The notes under the pieces: generated by a model
Seen by the model: only the letters and a program-made list of their open reading frames with translations
What the model was told of the DNA's origin: nothing
Databases searched by the model: none
Position numbers and translations under genes: made by a program
Shown: piece by piece, positions 8,526-16,457 of the stretch
Layout of the letters: the number at the start of each line of letters is the position of its first letter
Numbering within the stretch: position 1 is the stretch's first letter
From: a bacterium
GTDB taxonomy: Bacteria; Krumholzibacteriota; Krumholzibacteriia; LZORAL124-64-63
Assembly (NCBI GenBank): GCA_020049465.1
Contig: JAIFKS010000003.1
Coordinates: forward strand, 1-64,000
Direction: 5' to 3'
Length of the DNA: 64,000 nt

Positions 8526-9917
8526 ATGAACCTCGATCCGTATCGGAACGAGACGCCGCCCCGCCGGGAAACACTTCCCGGCGGGGCGGTCCTGCTGACG
8601 GCGCCTTTGCCGTCTTCGACCGCCGTGACGCTCGGCGTCTGGCTGCGCAACGGCAGCCAGGAGGAGCCGTCGCACCTGGGCGGCATTTCGCATTTCCTGG
8701 AACACATGGTCTTCAAGGGCACGCGGCGGCGCGGCGCGTTCGAGCTGGCGTCCGGCTTCGACGCGATCGGCGCCTCGGTCGACGCCTTCACCACGAAGGA
8801 CCTCGTGGCCTTCACCGTGAAGGTGCTGCCCGAATATTTCACCACCGCGGCCGACCTGCTGGCCGAGATGCTGCTGGAGCCCGCGTTCGCGCCCGAGCTG
8901 ACCGTGCTGGAGCAGGACGTGGTCGTCGAGGAGATCCAGGAAGCGCTGGACACCCCCGAAGACCGCCTGCACGACGCCTTCGCCGCGCGCATCTACGGCG
9001 TTCATCCGCGCGGACGTCCCATCCTGGGCACGCCGGAGTCCGTGCGCTCGTTCGGCTCCGACGTGCTGCACGCCGAGCACGCGCGCCTGTTCGCGCCGCA
9101 CAACCTGGTCGTGTCGCTGGCCGGCAATTTCGGCGACGCCTTCCGCGACCGCGTGGTCTCCCTGTTCAGCGGGGGCGTGGCGGCGCCGGTCGCGCCGGTG
9201 GCAGAAGCGCCCTCGGCCTCGGCCTCGGCTTCGCTGCTCGATCCAGGCCAATATGTCGACAGCCTGACCGATCCGTTCCGCCTGGACCTGCGCAGTCCCA
9301 TCCTGCAGACGTACTTCGAGGCCGGCAACCTGGGCGTGTCGTTCGCGCATGCCGACCGCCTGGCGATCTATCTGCTCATCAACCTGCTGGGCGGGGGCAT
9401 GAGCAGCCGGGTCTTCCAGGCCATCCGCGAGCGCGAGGGCCTGGCCTACACCGTCTACAACTACCACGACATGGGCCGCGACACCGGGCTGGTCAGCTGC
9501 TCGGGTTCGTGCTCGCCCGACAAGCTGGGCCGCCTCGAAGAGGTGCTGCGGCACGAGTACCGCAACCTGCTGCAGAACGGCATCAAGGCCGATGAGCTGG
9601 ACAGCAACAAGGCGCAGCTCAAGTCGCAGCTCATCTTCTCGCTGGACGGCGTGTCCAACCAGATGTACCGCGCGGCGCGCAACGAGATCTACTACGGACG
9701 CTTCGTGCCGGTGGCCGAACTGGTCGACGGCATCGACAAGGTGGACTGCGACCAGCTGATGCGCTGCGCCTCGACCTGGTTCGACCCCGACAGCCTGCTG
9801 TTCGCGGTGCACGGCCCGGGCGAAGGCGCCCTGCCCGACGATGACGACCCCGACGACGATGATCCGGACGACGACTCAACGGAAGACGAATCCGATGACG
9901 ACGAGGGCCAGGCCTGA
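8526..9917 (+). CDS. M16 zinc peptidase (processing-protease family) with acidic tail
   Basis: The 463-residue product has the inverted zinc motif HFLEH (residues 56-60) and the distal acidic pair E135/E136, in the spacing expected for M16B peptidases. The R/Y substrate site in the second half (ISSRVFQAIREREGLAYTVY-like block) is also present. It follows pnp by 19 bp; rpsO-pnp-M16 is a common bacterial order. The start is ATG 8526; an open frame upstream overlaps the pnp tail and was not used. The last 25 or so residues are almost all Asp/Glu, unusual for the family, and the DNA encoding them also contains the start of the next gene. Confidence 0.92.
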   Translation: MNLDPYRNETPPRRETLPGGAVLLTAPLPSSTAVTLGVWLRNGSQEEPSHLGGISHFLEHMVFKGTRRRGAFELASGFDAIGASVDAFTTKDLVAFTVKVLPEYFTTAADLLAEMLLEPAFAPELTVLEQDVVVEEIQEALDTPEDRLHDAFAARIYGVHPRGRPILGTPESVRSFGSDVLHAEHARLFAPHNLVVSLAGNFGDAFRDRVVSLFSGGVAAPVAPVAEAPSASASASLLDPGQYVDSLTDPFRLDLRSPILQTYFEAGNLGVSFAHADRLAIYLLINLLGGGMSSRVFQAIREREGLAYTVYNYHDMGRDTGLVSCSGSCSPDKLGRLEEVLRHEYRNLLQNGIKADELDSNKAQLKSQLIFSLDGVSNQMYRAARNEIYYGRFVPVAELVDGIDKVDCDQLMRCASTWFDPDSLLFAVHGPGEGALPDDDDPDDDDPDDDSTEDESDDDEGQA

Positions 9918-11748
9918 GGACCCCAAGCGCCGGGACACGGTCCGGGACCGGCTGCCGCCGGCGGACCTGCCCGCGTTGAACTGGGGTTTGCGCCTGCTCG
10001 GTCTGCTCGTGGTCGCGGGCGCCTTTCTGGACGGGGCCGGCACCTGGGGTTTCGACCACCTGGCCTGGCTGCCGCGCTGGACGCTGGCGGCCGTGCTGCC
10101 GCTCGTCGGGTTTCTCTTCTGGGTCGGCGGCCCGCGGCGGCCCGACCGCGGCTACACTTCTCGTTTGCACGTCCTTCTGTTCCGGTGGCGACCCGGGCTG
10201 GTCGTCTGGCCCGCCCTGGCCGGCGCCCTGTTCGCGGCGCTGCGGACGCGCGCCCACTTCCTGGGCGACGGCTACCTGCTGCTGGACGTGCTGGGCCGCA
10301 AGCACGAACTGCGGCCATTCGAATCGTTCGGCTTCATCCTGCTCGAACAACTCCGGCCGCTGTTCGCTTCGGCGCCCGATCCTTCGCTGGCCGTCTACCG
10401 CGCCGCTTCGATCGCCGCCGGGGTGACGGGCGTGCTTCTGGTGCGCCTGCTGCTGCCGAAGACATCGTGGGAGCCGGCGCGGCAGGTCGTCTTCTTCGGT
10501 CTGCACATGTTCGGCGCCGCGACCCTGCTCTACTGCGGCTACGTCGAACACTACGCCTTCGCCTACGCCTTCCTGACCGCCTTCACCCTGGCCGGCGTGG
10601 CGGCCTCCGAAGAGCGCTTGCCGCTGCGCGTGCCCGCCCTCCTGCTGGGGGCGGCCGTGGCCGCGCACCTGAGCGCGGTCCTGGCGGCGCCGGCGCTGGT
10701 GGTCCTGGCGCTGCGCGGGGCCGACGGACGCGAACGCGGACGGCGGCTGGTGACGGCGCTGGCTCCGACGGCGGCGGTCGTGCTGGGTCTGGCGGTGTTC
10801 CTGGCCGTGCGCGAGGGCGGCCTGGCCGCAGTGGCGGCCGGCATGGGGGACAACGCGAACCTGCACCGGCCGCTGCGGACGCTGATCGGCGCCGGCGGCG
10901 TGCTCTCGCTGCGCACGGTGGTCGACGTGCTGAACCTGCTCCTGCTGATCGCGCCCGTGCCGCTGGTCATGCTGCTGTCCGCGCGGCGCGGCGACGAGGG
11001 ATCCCTGCACACCGCTCCGGTCCTGCGCTTTCTGGCGACGCATGCGGCCGTGCTGCTGGCGGCCATGGTACTTCTCGACCCCAAGCTGGGCGCCGCGCGC
11101 GATTGGGATCTGCTGGCGGCGCACGCCGCGGTGCTGACGGCGCTGGCCGTCGCCGTGGTGCCGGCGGCGCGGCTCAGGCCCCGCCGCCTGGTCGTGGCCG
11201 CACTGGCCTGTTCGCTGCCGTGGTTCGCGCTGGGTTTGAACGCGCCGGCGGCGGCCGACCGGCTGGCCGCCATGGCGCAGGGATTCCAGCCGTACGCGCA
11301 GGCCTACGCCTTTGAGGGCCTGGGCAAGTACCACCGTGACGCGGGCCGGTCCGCCGAAGTGGCCGCGATGTATCTGGAGGCGACAAAGGCGCTGCCGGAC
11401 AACGCCCGGTTCCACGCGCTGCTCGGCGCGGCCCAGGTCACCCTGTACAACGAATCGGATGAGCGCGGACAGCCGCAGGAGAGCTTCATGGAGCAGGCCG
11501 AGGCCAGCTACCGGCGGGCGCAGAGCCTCAATCCCAACTATCCCCCGGTGATGGACAACCTGGCGCGCCTGTGCGTGCGCAAGGGAGGCTACGCCGAGGC
11601 CGAGTCCCTGCTGACGGCACTGGCCGCTCGCCAGGCGCTGACGGCGGACCAGTTGAAGCTGCAGCAGTACTGCCGGCAGCGCCTGGGGCTCACCGACGGT
11701 GCGGACCTCAACTCCAGTCGAACCCCGCGCCTTCCAGCAGTTCCATGA
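9895..11748 (+). CDS. Membrane protein with C-terminal TPR repeats
   Basis: The product (617 residues from ATG 9895) has about ten hydrophobic segments. A soluble C-terminal part (about 455-600) follows, with TPR-like helices such as AEVAAMYLEATKALPDNARF and ASYRRAQSLNPNYPPVMDNL. GDGYLLLDVL after the second or third helix recalls the first acidic loop of GT-C enzymes, but this is weak. ATG 9895 was chosen because GGAAG at 9881-9885 is well placed; an in-frame ATG at 9841 lies deep inside the peptidase gene. The gene overlaps the peptidase stop by 23 bp. Its last 41 bp overlap the convergent aminotransferase gene. Function unknown; envelope glycan or protein assembly is possible. Confidence 0.7.
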   Translation: MTTRARPEDPKRRDTVRDRLPPADLPALNWGLRLLGLLVVAGAFLDGAGTWGFDHLAWLPRWTLAAVLPLVGFLFWVGGPRRPDRGYTSRLHVLLFRWRPGLVVWPALAGALFAALRTRAHFLGDGYLLLDVLGRKHELRPFESFGFILLEQLRPLFASAPDPSLAVYRAASIAAGVTGVLLVRLLLPKTSWEPARQVVFFGLHMFGAATLLYCGYVEHYAFAYAFLTAFTLAGVAASEERLPLRVPALLLGAAVAAHLSAVLAAPALVVLALRGADGRERGRRLVTALAPTAAVVLGLAVFLAVREGGLAAVAAGMGDNANLHRPLRTLIGAGGVLSLRTVVDVLNLLLLIAPVPLVMLLSARRGDEGSLHTAPVLRFLATHAAVLLAAMVLLDPKLGAARDWDLLAAHAAVLTALAVAVVPAARLRPRRLVVAALACSLPWFALGLNAPAAADRLAAMAQGFQPYAQAYAFEGLGKYHRDAGRSAEVAAMYLEATKALPDNARFHALLGAAQVTLYNESDERGQPQESFMEQAEASYRRAQSLNPNYPPVMDNLARLCVRKGGYAEAESLLTALAARQALTADQLKLQQYCRQRLGLTDGADLNSSRTPRLPAVP

Positions 11749-12940
11749 TGCGCGTGATCGTCGCCGACGGCGCCACCAGCGACACGCGCGCGTACCCGCG
11801 GCCGTGCACGCCGAAGCCGCTGCCCGGGGACACCAGCACGCCCGTCTTCGCGAACACGTCGCGCACGAAGCCGAAGTCGTCGTCGCCCCACGCTCGGGGG
11901 ATGCGCGCCCAGATGTACAGCGTGGCCGCCGGCGACGGCACCTGCCAGCCCAGCTTGCGGAAGCCCGCGACCATCTGATTGCGCCGGCCCAGGTATGTCT
12001 CGCGGTTCTCCTTCACCGTCCGGGCGCCGTAGCGCAGCGCGTTGACGGCCGCCATCTGGATGCCGCCGAACAGCGAGAAGTCGACATGGCTCTTCAGACG
12101 GCCCAGGTTGGCGATCGGCTCGCTGCCCCCCACCACGAAGCCCACGCGCCAGCCGGCCAGGTTGTGGCTCTTGCTCAGGCTCTGGAACTCGACCGCCACG
12201 TCGAAGGCGCCGGGCACCTGCAGCACGCTCGGTGGCGGGTTCTCGGTGTCGAAGCCCAGTTCGGTGTAGGCCGCGTCCGAAACCAGCATCACCTGGTGGC
12301 GCTTGCACCAGGCCACCGCCTTCTCGAAAAAGGCCAGGTCGCAGACGCCGCCGGTCGGGTTGTTCGGGTAGTTCAGGATGAGCATGCGCGAACGCGCCGC
12401 CACTTCGGCCGGGATGTCTTCCAGGCGCGGCACATAGCCGTCCTCTTCGCGCAGCTTCAGTTCGTAGATCTCCGCTTCGCACAGATGCGCCGCGCCGAAA
12501 TAGGCCGGATAGCAGGGACTGGGAATGATGATGCCGTCGCCCGGGTTCAGGTAGGCCCGCATCAGGTTGGCCAGGCCTTCCTTCGAGCCGATCAGCGGCA
12601 GCGCCTGCGTGTGCGGGTCCAGCCTGACGCCGAAGCGCTCGTAGTACCACAGGGCGATGGCCTCGCGAAACCGCGGCAGCCCGTTGAAGGTGCCGTAGCG
12701 GTGGCAGTTCCAGGTCTCGTCGTTCATCGCCTCGGTGATGGCGCCCACGACCGAGGCGGCCGGCCTGACGTCCGGATTGCCGACGCTCAGGTCGAAGACC
12801 TCGCGGCCGGCGGCCAGGGCGTCGTCGCGCATCCGGAACAGGGTGGCGAACACGTACGGCGGCAGGTTGGTCACGCGATCGGCGCAGGGAACGACGAAGG
12901 GAACCACGGACGGGTCTGGGGCCGAAGGCTGGCGGTTCAT
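11708..12940 (-). CDS. Class I/II PLP aminotransferase (alanine or LL-diaminopimelate aminotransferase-like)
   Basis: The 410-residue protein has the fold-type I features: YGTFNGLPRFREAIA, LNYPNNPTGG, SDAAYTELGF, and the PLP-binding SLSKSHNLAGWR with Lys257. C-terminal VSPGSGFGVHGRGYARVSLV supplies the carboxylate-binding Arg. The closest family resemblance is AlaA/AlaC and DapL-type enzymes, so it probably moves an amino group between alanine, glutamate or diaminopimelate and 2-oxoacids. Neighbours do not fix the substrate. The start ATG follows GAGG on the minus strand. Confidence 0.85.
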   Translation of the reverse strand: MNRQPSAPDPSVVPFVVPCADRVTNLPPYVFATLFRMRDDALAAGREVFDLSVGNPDVRPAASVVGAITEAMNDETWNCHRYGTFNGLPRFREAIALWYYERFGVRLDPHTQALPLIGSKEGLANLMRAYLNPGDGIIIPSPCYPAYFGAAHLCEAEIYELKLREEDGYVPRLEDIPAEVAARSRMLILNYPNNPTGGVCDLAFFEKAVAWCKRHQVMLVSDAAYTELGFDTENPPPSVLQVPGAFDVAVEFQSLSKSHNLAGWRVGFVVGGSEPIANLGRLKSHVDFSLFGGIQMAAVNALRYGARTVKENRETYLGRRNQMVAGFRKLGWQVPSPAATLYIWARIPRAWGDDDFGFVRDVFAKTGVLVSPGSGFGVHGRGYARVSLVAPSATITRIMELLEGAGFDWS

Positions 12941-13079
12941 GGCGGCCTCGCGGAAAAGTGTTTGGCGGCGCGGGCGACCGGGCTGTGTCCGGGTCGTTTC
13001 AGGGCACCGCAGTCATTCCAGTTAATGGGTTTTCGGGCCGGAATCAAGGCGGAAGAGGGGCGGCGCCGGACCGGGACGG

Positions 13080-13106
13080 GCGGCGCCCGGCAGAGCCCGG
13101 CGCCGC
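13080..13106 (-). terminator. Possible terminator hairpin for the minus-strand DUF4388 operon
   Basis: GCGGCGCC (13080-13087) and GGCGCCGC (13099-13106) can pair, with two further G-C pairs inside the loop. It starts 11 nt past the stop on the minus strand. No T-run follows, so intrinsic termination is uncertain. Confidence 0.3.
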
Positions 13107-13116
13107 GCCCCGGGAA

Positions 13117-14187
13117 TCACGAACTGAGGCTGAAGCTGTCCGCGCCCGTATCGAGCGTGTACTGCCACCCGAGCTGTTCCACCGTCGAGAGCACCGACGG
13201 CCCCAGCTGCCCCGCGCGCACCAGCGAATGCAGGTCCTGCGGCCACTGTCCCTGCTGGTAGCGGTAGAGCTGGGCCGCGGTCACGACTTCGTAGCGCAGC
13301 TGCGACAGGCGCAGCGTGCGTCCCGGATCGTCCGTCGGCGTCGGCAGCGCGGTGTAGCGCGCGGTCAGCAGCGCGCCGACCAGAGCCAGGCCGGCCAGCG
13401 TCAGCGGGACCGAGCGCAGCCCGGGCGAGCGGGGCAGCGCCAGGCCGATCCCGTTCTCGTTCTCGTCGTCGTCCTCCTCGACGGGCAGGTGCTTGACCAG
13501 CACGTCCTCGTGGCACCAGCTCTTCAGCAGGTCGCGCACGACGAAGCTCTCGGCCTTGCCCTGCCGGATGATGCGGCCCAGGGTCAGCCCCGACAACGCC
13601 AGTTCCATCACGCGCTGCGCCGTGGGCGACAGCGCCTCGGGCGGCACCACCTTGCGGCCGGCGGTGAAGGTGATCGACTGCGAGGGCAGCACTTCCTTCA
13701 GCATGGGCTCTTCGTCCAGACGCCGCGCCGCTTCCATCAGCAGGCCCTGCACGTCGACCTCGTAGCGGTGCTTGACCCCCGGAGGCGCGTCCTTGCACGG
13801 ACTGAAGTAGTAGCGGCCGCGCTTCAGCTTCATGCCCGCGTGCGTCATCTCCTGCGCCAGGCCGCGCAGCACGCGCTGGAGTTCGGCCTCGTCCATCAGG
13901 CCTTCCGAGATCAGGATCTCGGTCAGGTCCAGCGAACTGTTCTGGCCGACGTACTCGATGTGCTTCCACTGCTGCTCGGTGTACCAGCCATAGGCGCGCA
14001 GGTAACTCTCCAGCGGGTCGCGCTCGCGGCTGCGGCGGTCGCGCGTGGAGATGAGCATGCCCTTGTCGAAGATGAACACGAGATTCCGGGTCGTCTCGAT
14101 GTTCAGGAACCCGGTCTTCTGCTGGCTGGCCAGCAGCTGGAGGATTTCCGCCAGGTTGAAATCGCTCAGTTGGCCTTCCAGGGCCAT
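13117..14187 (-). CDS. DUF4388 (PATAN-type) protein with membrane anchor and pseudopilin-like tail
   Basis: The 356-residue protein starts MALEGQLSDFNLAEILQLLA, the DUF4388/PATAN signature found in regulatory proteins of Myxococcota and FCB bacteria. A second half-domain follows (about 85-230). An acidic linker (EEDDDENENG) leads to one membrane helix (about 258-276). The outer part (290-350) contains LRYEVVTAAQLYRYQQGQWP, which resembles the helical stem and NGxYP region of type II secretion pseudopilins, though without a prepilin leader. It lies 12 bp after the upstream membrane gene with a strong GGAGG site, so the two form an operon. It may link a cytoplasmic signalling module to an envelope partner. 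Function unknown. Confidence 0.7.
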   Translation of the reverse strand: MALEGQLSDFNLAEILQLLASQQKTGFLNIETTRNLVFIFDKGMLISTRDRRSRERDPLESYLRAYGWYTEQQWKHIEYVGQNSSLDLTEILISEGLMDEAELQRVLRGLAQEMTHAGMKLKRGRYYFSPCKDAPPGVKHRYEVDVQGLLMEAARRLDEEPMLKEVLPSQSITFTAGRKVVPPEALSPTAQRVMELALSGLTLGRIIRQGKAESFVVRDLLKSWCHEDVLVKHLPVEEDDDENENGIGLALPRSPGLRSVPLTLAGLALVGALLTARYTALPTPTDDPGRTLRLSQLRYEVVTAAQLYRYQQGQWPQDLHSLVRAGQLGPSVLSTVEQLGWQYTLDTGADSFSLSS

Positions 14188-14199
14188 GGTCGACCTCCG

Positions 14200-16278
14200 T
14201 TAGCGGGCGCCGGCGCCAGCGCGCCGTGCCGGTTGATTCTTGGCGGTACCCGTGGTGATCGTCGTGAATCGGTCGTGCAGCCGCCGGCGCAGGCCGGGGG
14301 CGTCCAGCAAGGCGGTCAGCCAGGCCAGGCCCAGCATCACCAGTCCGGCCACGACCGGCGCTCCGCCCAGACCCGGCCACAGCGCGCCCGGCAGCGGGTA
14401 CCAGAGCGGGTGGATCGCTTCGCCCGGCAGAAGCAGGCCCGGCGTGTTCAGCTCGGCGCCCGGGTCGAAGGCCCAGCCGGCCAGGACCAGGAACAGGCCG
14501 CCGGCGACCAGGCTGAGCCGCACCCAGCCGGCCCAGAAACAGCCGGTGGCCAGATGTCCGGTGCCCGGCAGGAAGCGCCCCATGCGAACGATGCGGGCGG
14601 CGTGGGCCATGCTCTCGGAGCGGCCGCGGTTCTTCAGCAGCGTGGCCAGCACCAGGTCGCTGCGCGAACGCACCGCGGTCTCGTGGCAGCCGGCGCACAT
14701 GCAGGCGCCTTCATGGACGCCGCTGCAGGAGCGGCACAGCGGTGCACCGCAGTTGTCGCAATCGTGCGGGTGCGGCCGCCGGCTGTTCCACGCCACCGCC
14801 AGCAGGCCCAGCAGCAGCGGTACGCCGACCAGGATGTACAGCGGCACCGGCGGCGCGCCCAGCAGGTTGCGCCAGCCCGACAGCGCCACCAGCGGCGCGT
14901 AGGTGCGACCTTCCCGGTCGCAGGCCGCAGCCATCTGCGGTCCGGTCAGCCCGGGATAGACCACGGCCGAGAATCCTTCGCGCGGATTCGGTTCGCCCGT
15001 GGCGCGCGGCGGATCGAAGCCGAGAAGCCGCGCCTGGTCCAGCGACGCGGTCGCCTCGGGCACGAACAGCTTCTTGAACTGGACCTGGGCCAGGTTGAAC
15101 GGGATTTCGCCCCGCTTCGGATAGCTCGTGGCGGCCTGCCGATAGGCGGCCGTCGCGTCGTCGAGCCGGCCCAGATAGTAGAGATTGTTGGCCAGTCCGA
15201 TGGTGGCCGGGAAGCTGCCCGGCTCCAGCGTCAGCGCCTGCTGGAAATGGCGATCGCTGACGGCGAACGCGCCGCGCCGCGCTTCCTGGATGCCCAGGGC
15301 CGTCAGCAGGCGCGCCTGGCGCGCGGGTTCGTCCGCCTGGGCCAGACGGCCCGTCAGCGTTTCGATCAGTGAAGCGGACGGCGGCATCGTGCAGCCCTGC
15401 TCCAGCAGCGTCACTTCGCTGGACGGATCGATGGTCGGCACGGCCGACCGCAGCAGCGGCCAGCCGGGGAACGACAGGCACAGCGCGCCCAGCCAGGTCA
15501 GCAGCAGCAGATTGTGCCGGCGGCCGCGCGTGTGCACCAGCACCGGCACCGACAGCAGCGCCAGAAGTCCCAGCCAGCCCGGACGCAGCGCCAGGGTCAG
15601 CAGCAGGGCCAGCAGCGGCAGCACCAGTCGGGGCCGATGGTGCCGGTCCTTCAGCAGCAGCGCCGACAGGTCGTGCGCCAGCAGCCGCCACCGGCCCATC
15701 CAGAGGGCCGCCACCAGGACGGTCCAGAAGATGGTCGTCGCCAGCAGCGCCGCCTGGTGCGTCGCGATCACGAACGGGCCGCGGGCGATCGGCGAATCGA
15801 TCAGCGTCCGCACCGAGGTGGGCAGCACCTTGGCCAGCGTGGCGGTGTCCAGCGAGCGCACCGACTGCGTCACCGACCACCACTGGTAACGGGGATGCCC
15901 CGGCGCCGATTCCAGCGCCGCGGCCATGTTCATCGACACACCCGGCGCGTTGCCGGCCAGCGCGGCCTGCCGCGCCAGACGGTAGCTCCAGGCGGCGCCC
16001 AGCGGGTCATCCAGCCGCGGCGGCTGTTTGGCCAGCCGGCCGGTCTGCGCCTGGCTGGCCGTCACCTCGGGCAGGACGCGGCGGCTGATCGCCACTTCCG
16101 GCTGGGCGTAGCGGGGATCCTGCTCGGGCTCCACCGGCTCGATGTGCAGGGAGTCCAGGGGCGCCGCGGCCGGCCGAGCGGCCGTGCCGGGGGCCTGGGC
16201 GAGGGCCAGAACGGGCGCCAGCAGGCCCAGGGCCACCAGGCCCGGAACCAGCAAGCCGTTGCGGTTGCGGGATGTCAT
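14200..16278 (-). CDS. Exported TPR / multi-helix membrane protein with Cys-rich zinc module
   Basis: The start was placed at ATG 16278 (692 residues) because it gives a clean signal peptide ending ALA-QAP and has AGGTGG upstream. The order is: signal (1-28), a Pro/Ala-rich segment, membrane helices (about 165-280), TPR repeats (about 325-420), another helix (about 478-497), a Cys cluster with C507, C510, C515, C518, C526, C528 and C531 fitting one or two zinc sites, and two or three terminal helices. The TPR part shows HFQQALTLEPGSFPATIGLA and ATAAYRQAATSYPKRGEIPF. It is co-transcribed with the DUF4388 gene. No known family was recognised for the whole protein. Confidence 0.7.
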   Translation of the reverse strand: MTSRNRNGLLVPGLVALGLLAPVLALAQAPGTAARPAAAPLDSLHIEPVEPEQDPRYAQPEVAISRRVLPEVTASQAQTGRLAKQPPRLDDPLGAAWSYRLARQAALAGNAPGVSMNMAAALESAPGHPRYQWWSVTQSVRSLDTATLAKVLPTSVRTLIDSPIARGPFVIATHQAALLATTIFWTVLVAALWMGRWRLLAHDLSALLLKDRHHRPRLVLPLLALLLTLALRPGWLGLLALLSVPVLVHTRGRRHNLLLLTWLGALCLSFPGWPLLRSAVPTIDPSSEVTLLEQGCTMPPSASLIETLTGRLAQADEPARQARLLTALGIQEARRGAFAVSDRHFQQALTLEPGSFPATIGLANNLYYLGRLDDATAAYRQAATSYPKRGEIPFNLAQVQFKKLFVPEATASLDQARLLGFDPPRATGEPNPREGFSAVVYPGLTGPQMAAACDREGRTYAPLVALSGWRNLLGAPPVPLYILVGVPLLLGLLAVAWNSRRPHPHDCDNCGAPLCRSCSGVHEGACMCAGCHETAVRSRSDLVLATLLKNRGRSESMAHAARIVRMGRFLPGTGHLATGCFWAGWVRLSLVAGGLFLVLAGWAFDPGAELNTPGLLLPGEAIHPLWYPLPGALWPGLGGAPVVAGLVMLGLAWLTALLDAPGLRRRLHDRFTTITTGTAKNQPARRAGAGAR

Positions 16279-16315
16279 GCGCGTTGCCACCTGCCTTCGG
16301 GGGCGCAATCGCCGG

Positions 16316-16344
16316 TTGAATCTTCCGATCGCCCACCCCATGAT
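16316..16344 (+). promoter_or_regulatory. Candidate promoter for trkH
   Basis: TTGAAT (16316-16321), 17-nt spacer, CATGAT (16339-16344), four of six at each element. The predicted start near 16351 lies just before a long palindrome. Confidence 0.35.
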
Positions 16345-16361
16345 ACCGGGCGGGATCGGAA

Positions 16362-16382
16362 GGTCGGGCCCTGGGCCCGACC
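16362..16382. promoter_or_regulatory. 21-bp near-perfect palindrome between divergent genes
   Basis: GGTCGGGCCC (16362-16371), a central T, and GGGCCCGACC (16373-16382) form 10-bp perfect arms. It lies between the minus-strand TPR gene and trkH, about 11 nt after the predicted trkH start. It could be an operator for a dimeric repressor or a leader hairpin. Confidence 0.5.
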
Positions 16383-16457
16383 CGTGAGCACGACTTATCT
16401 ATCGGGCGGAGCGGCGGATCATTTACCGTTAATCCGGCGGAACCGGTCGGGAGGCGC

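Noticed and set aside
6272-8992. A 906-codon minus-strand frame opposite pnp and the M16 gene
   Set aside because: It runs across two real genes and has shadow composition.
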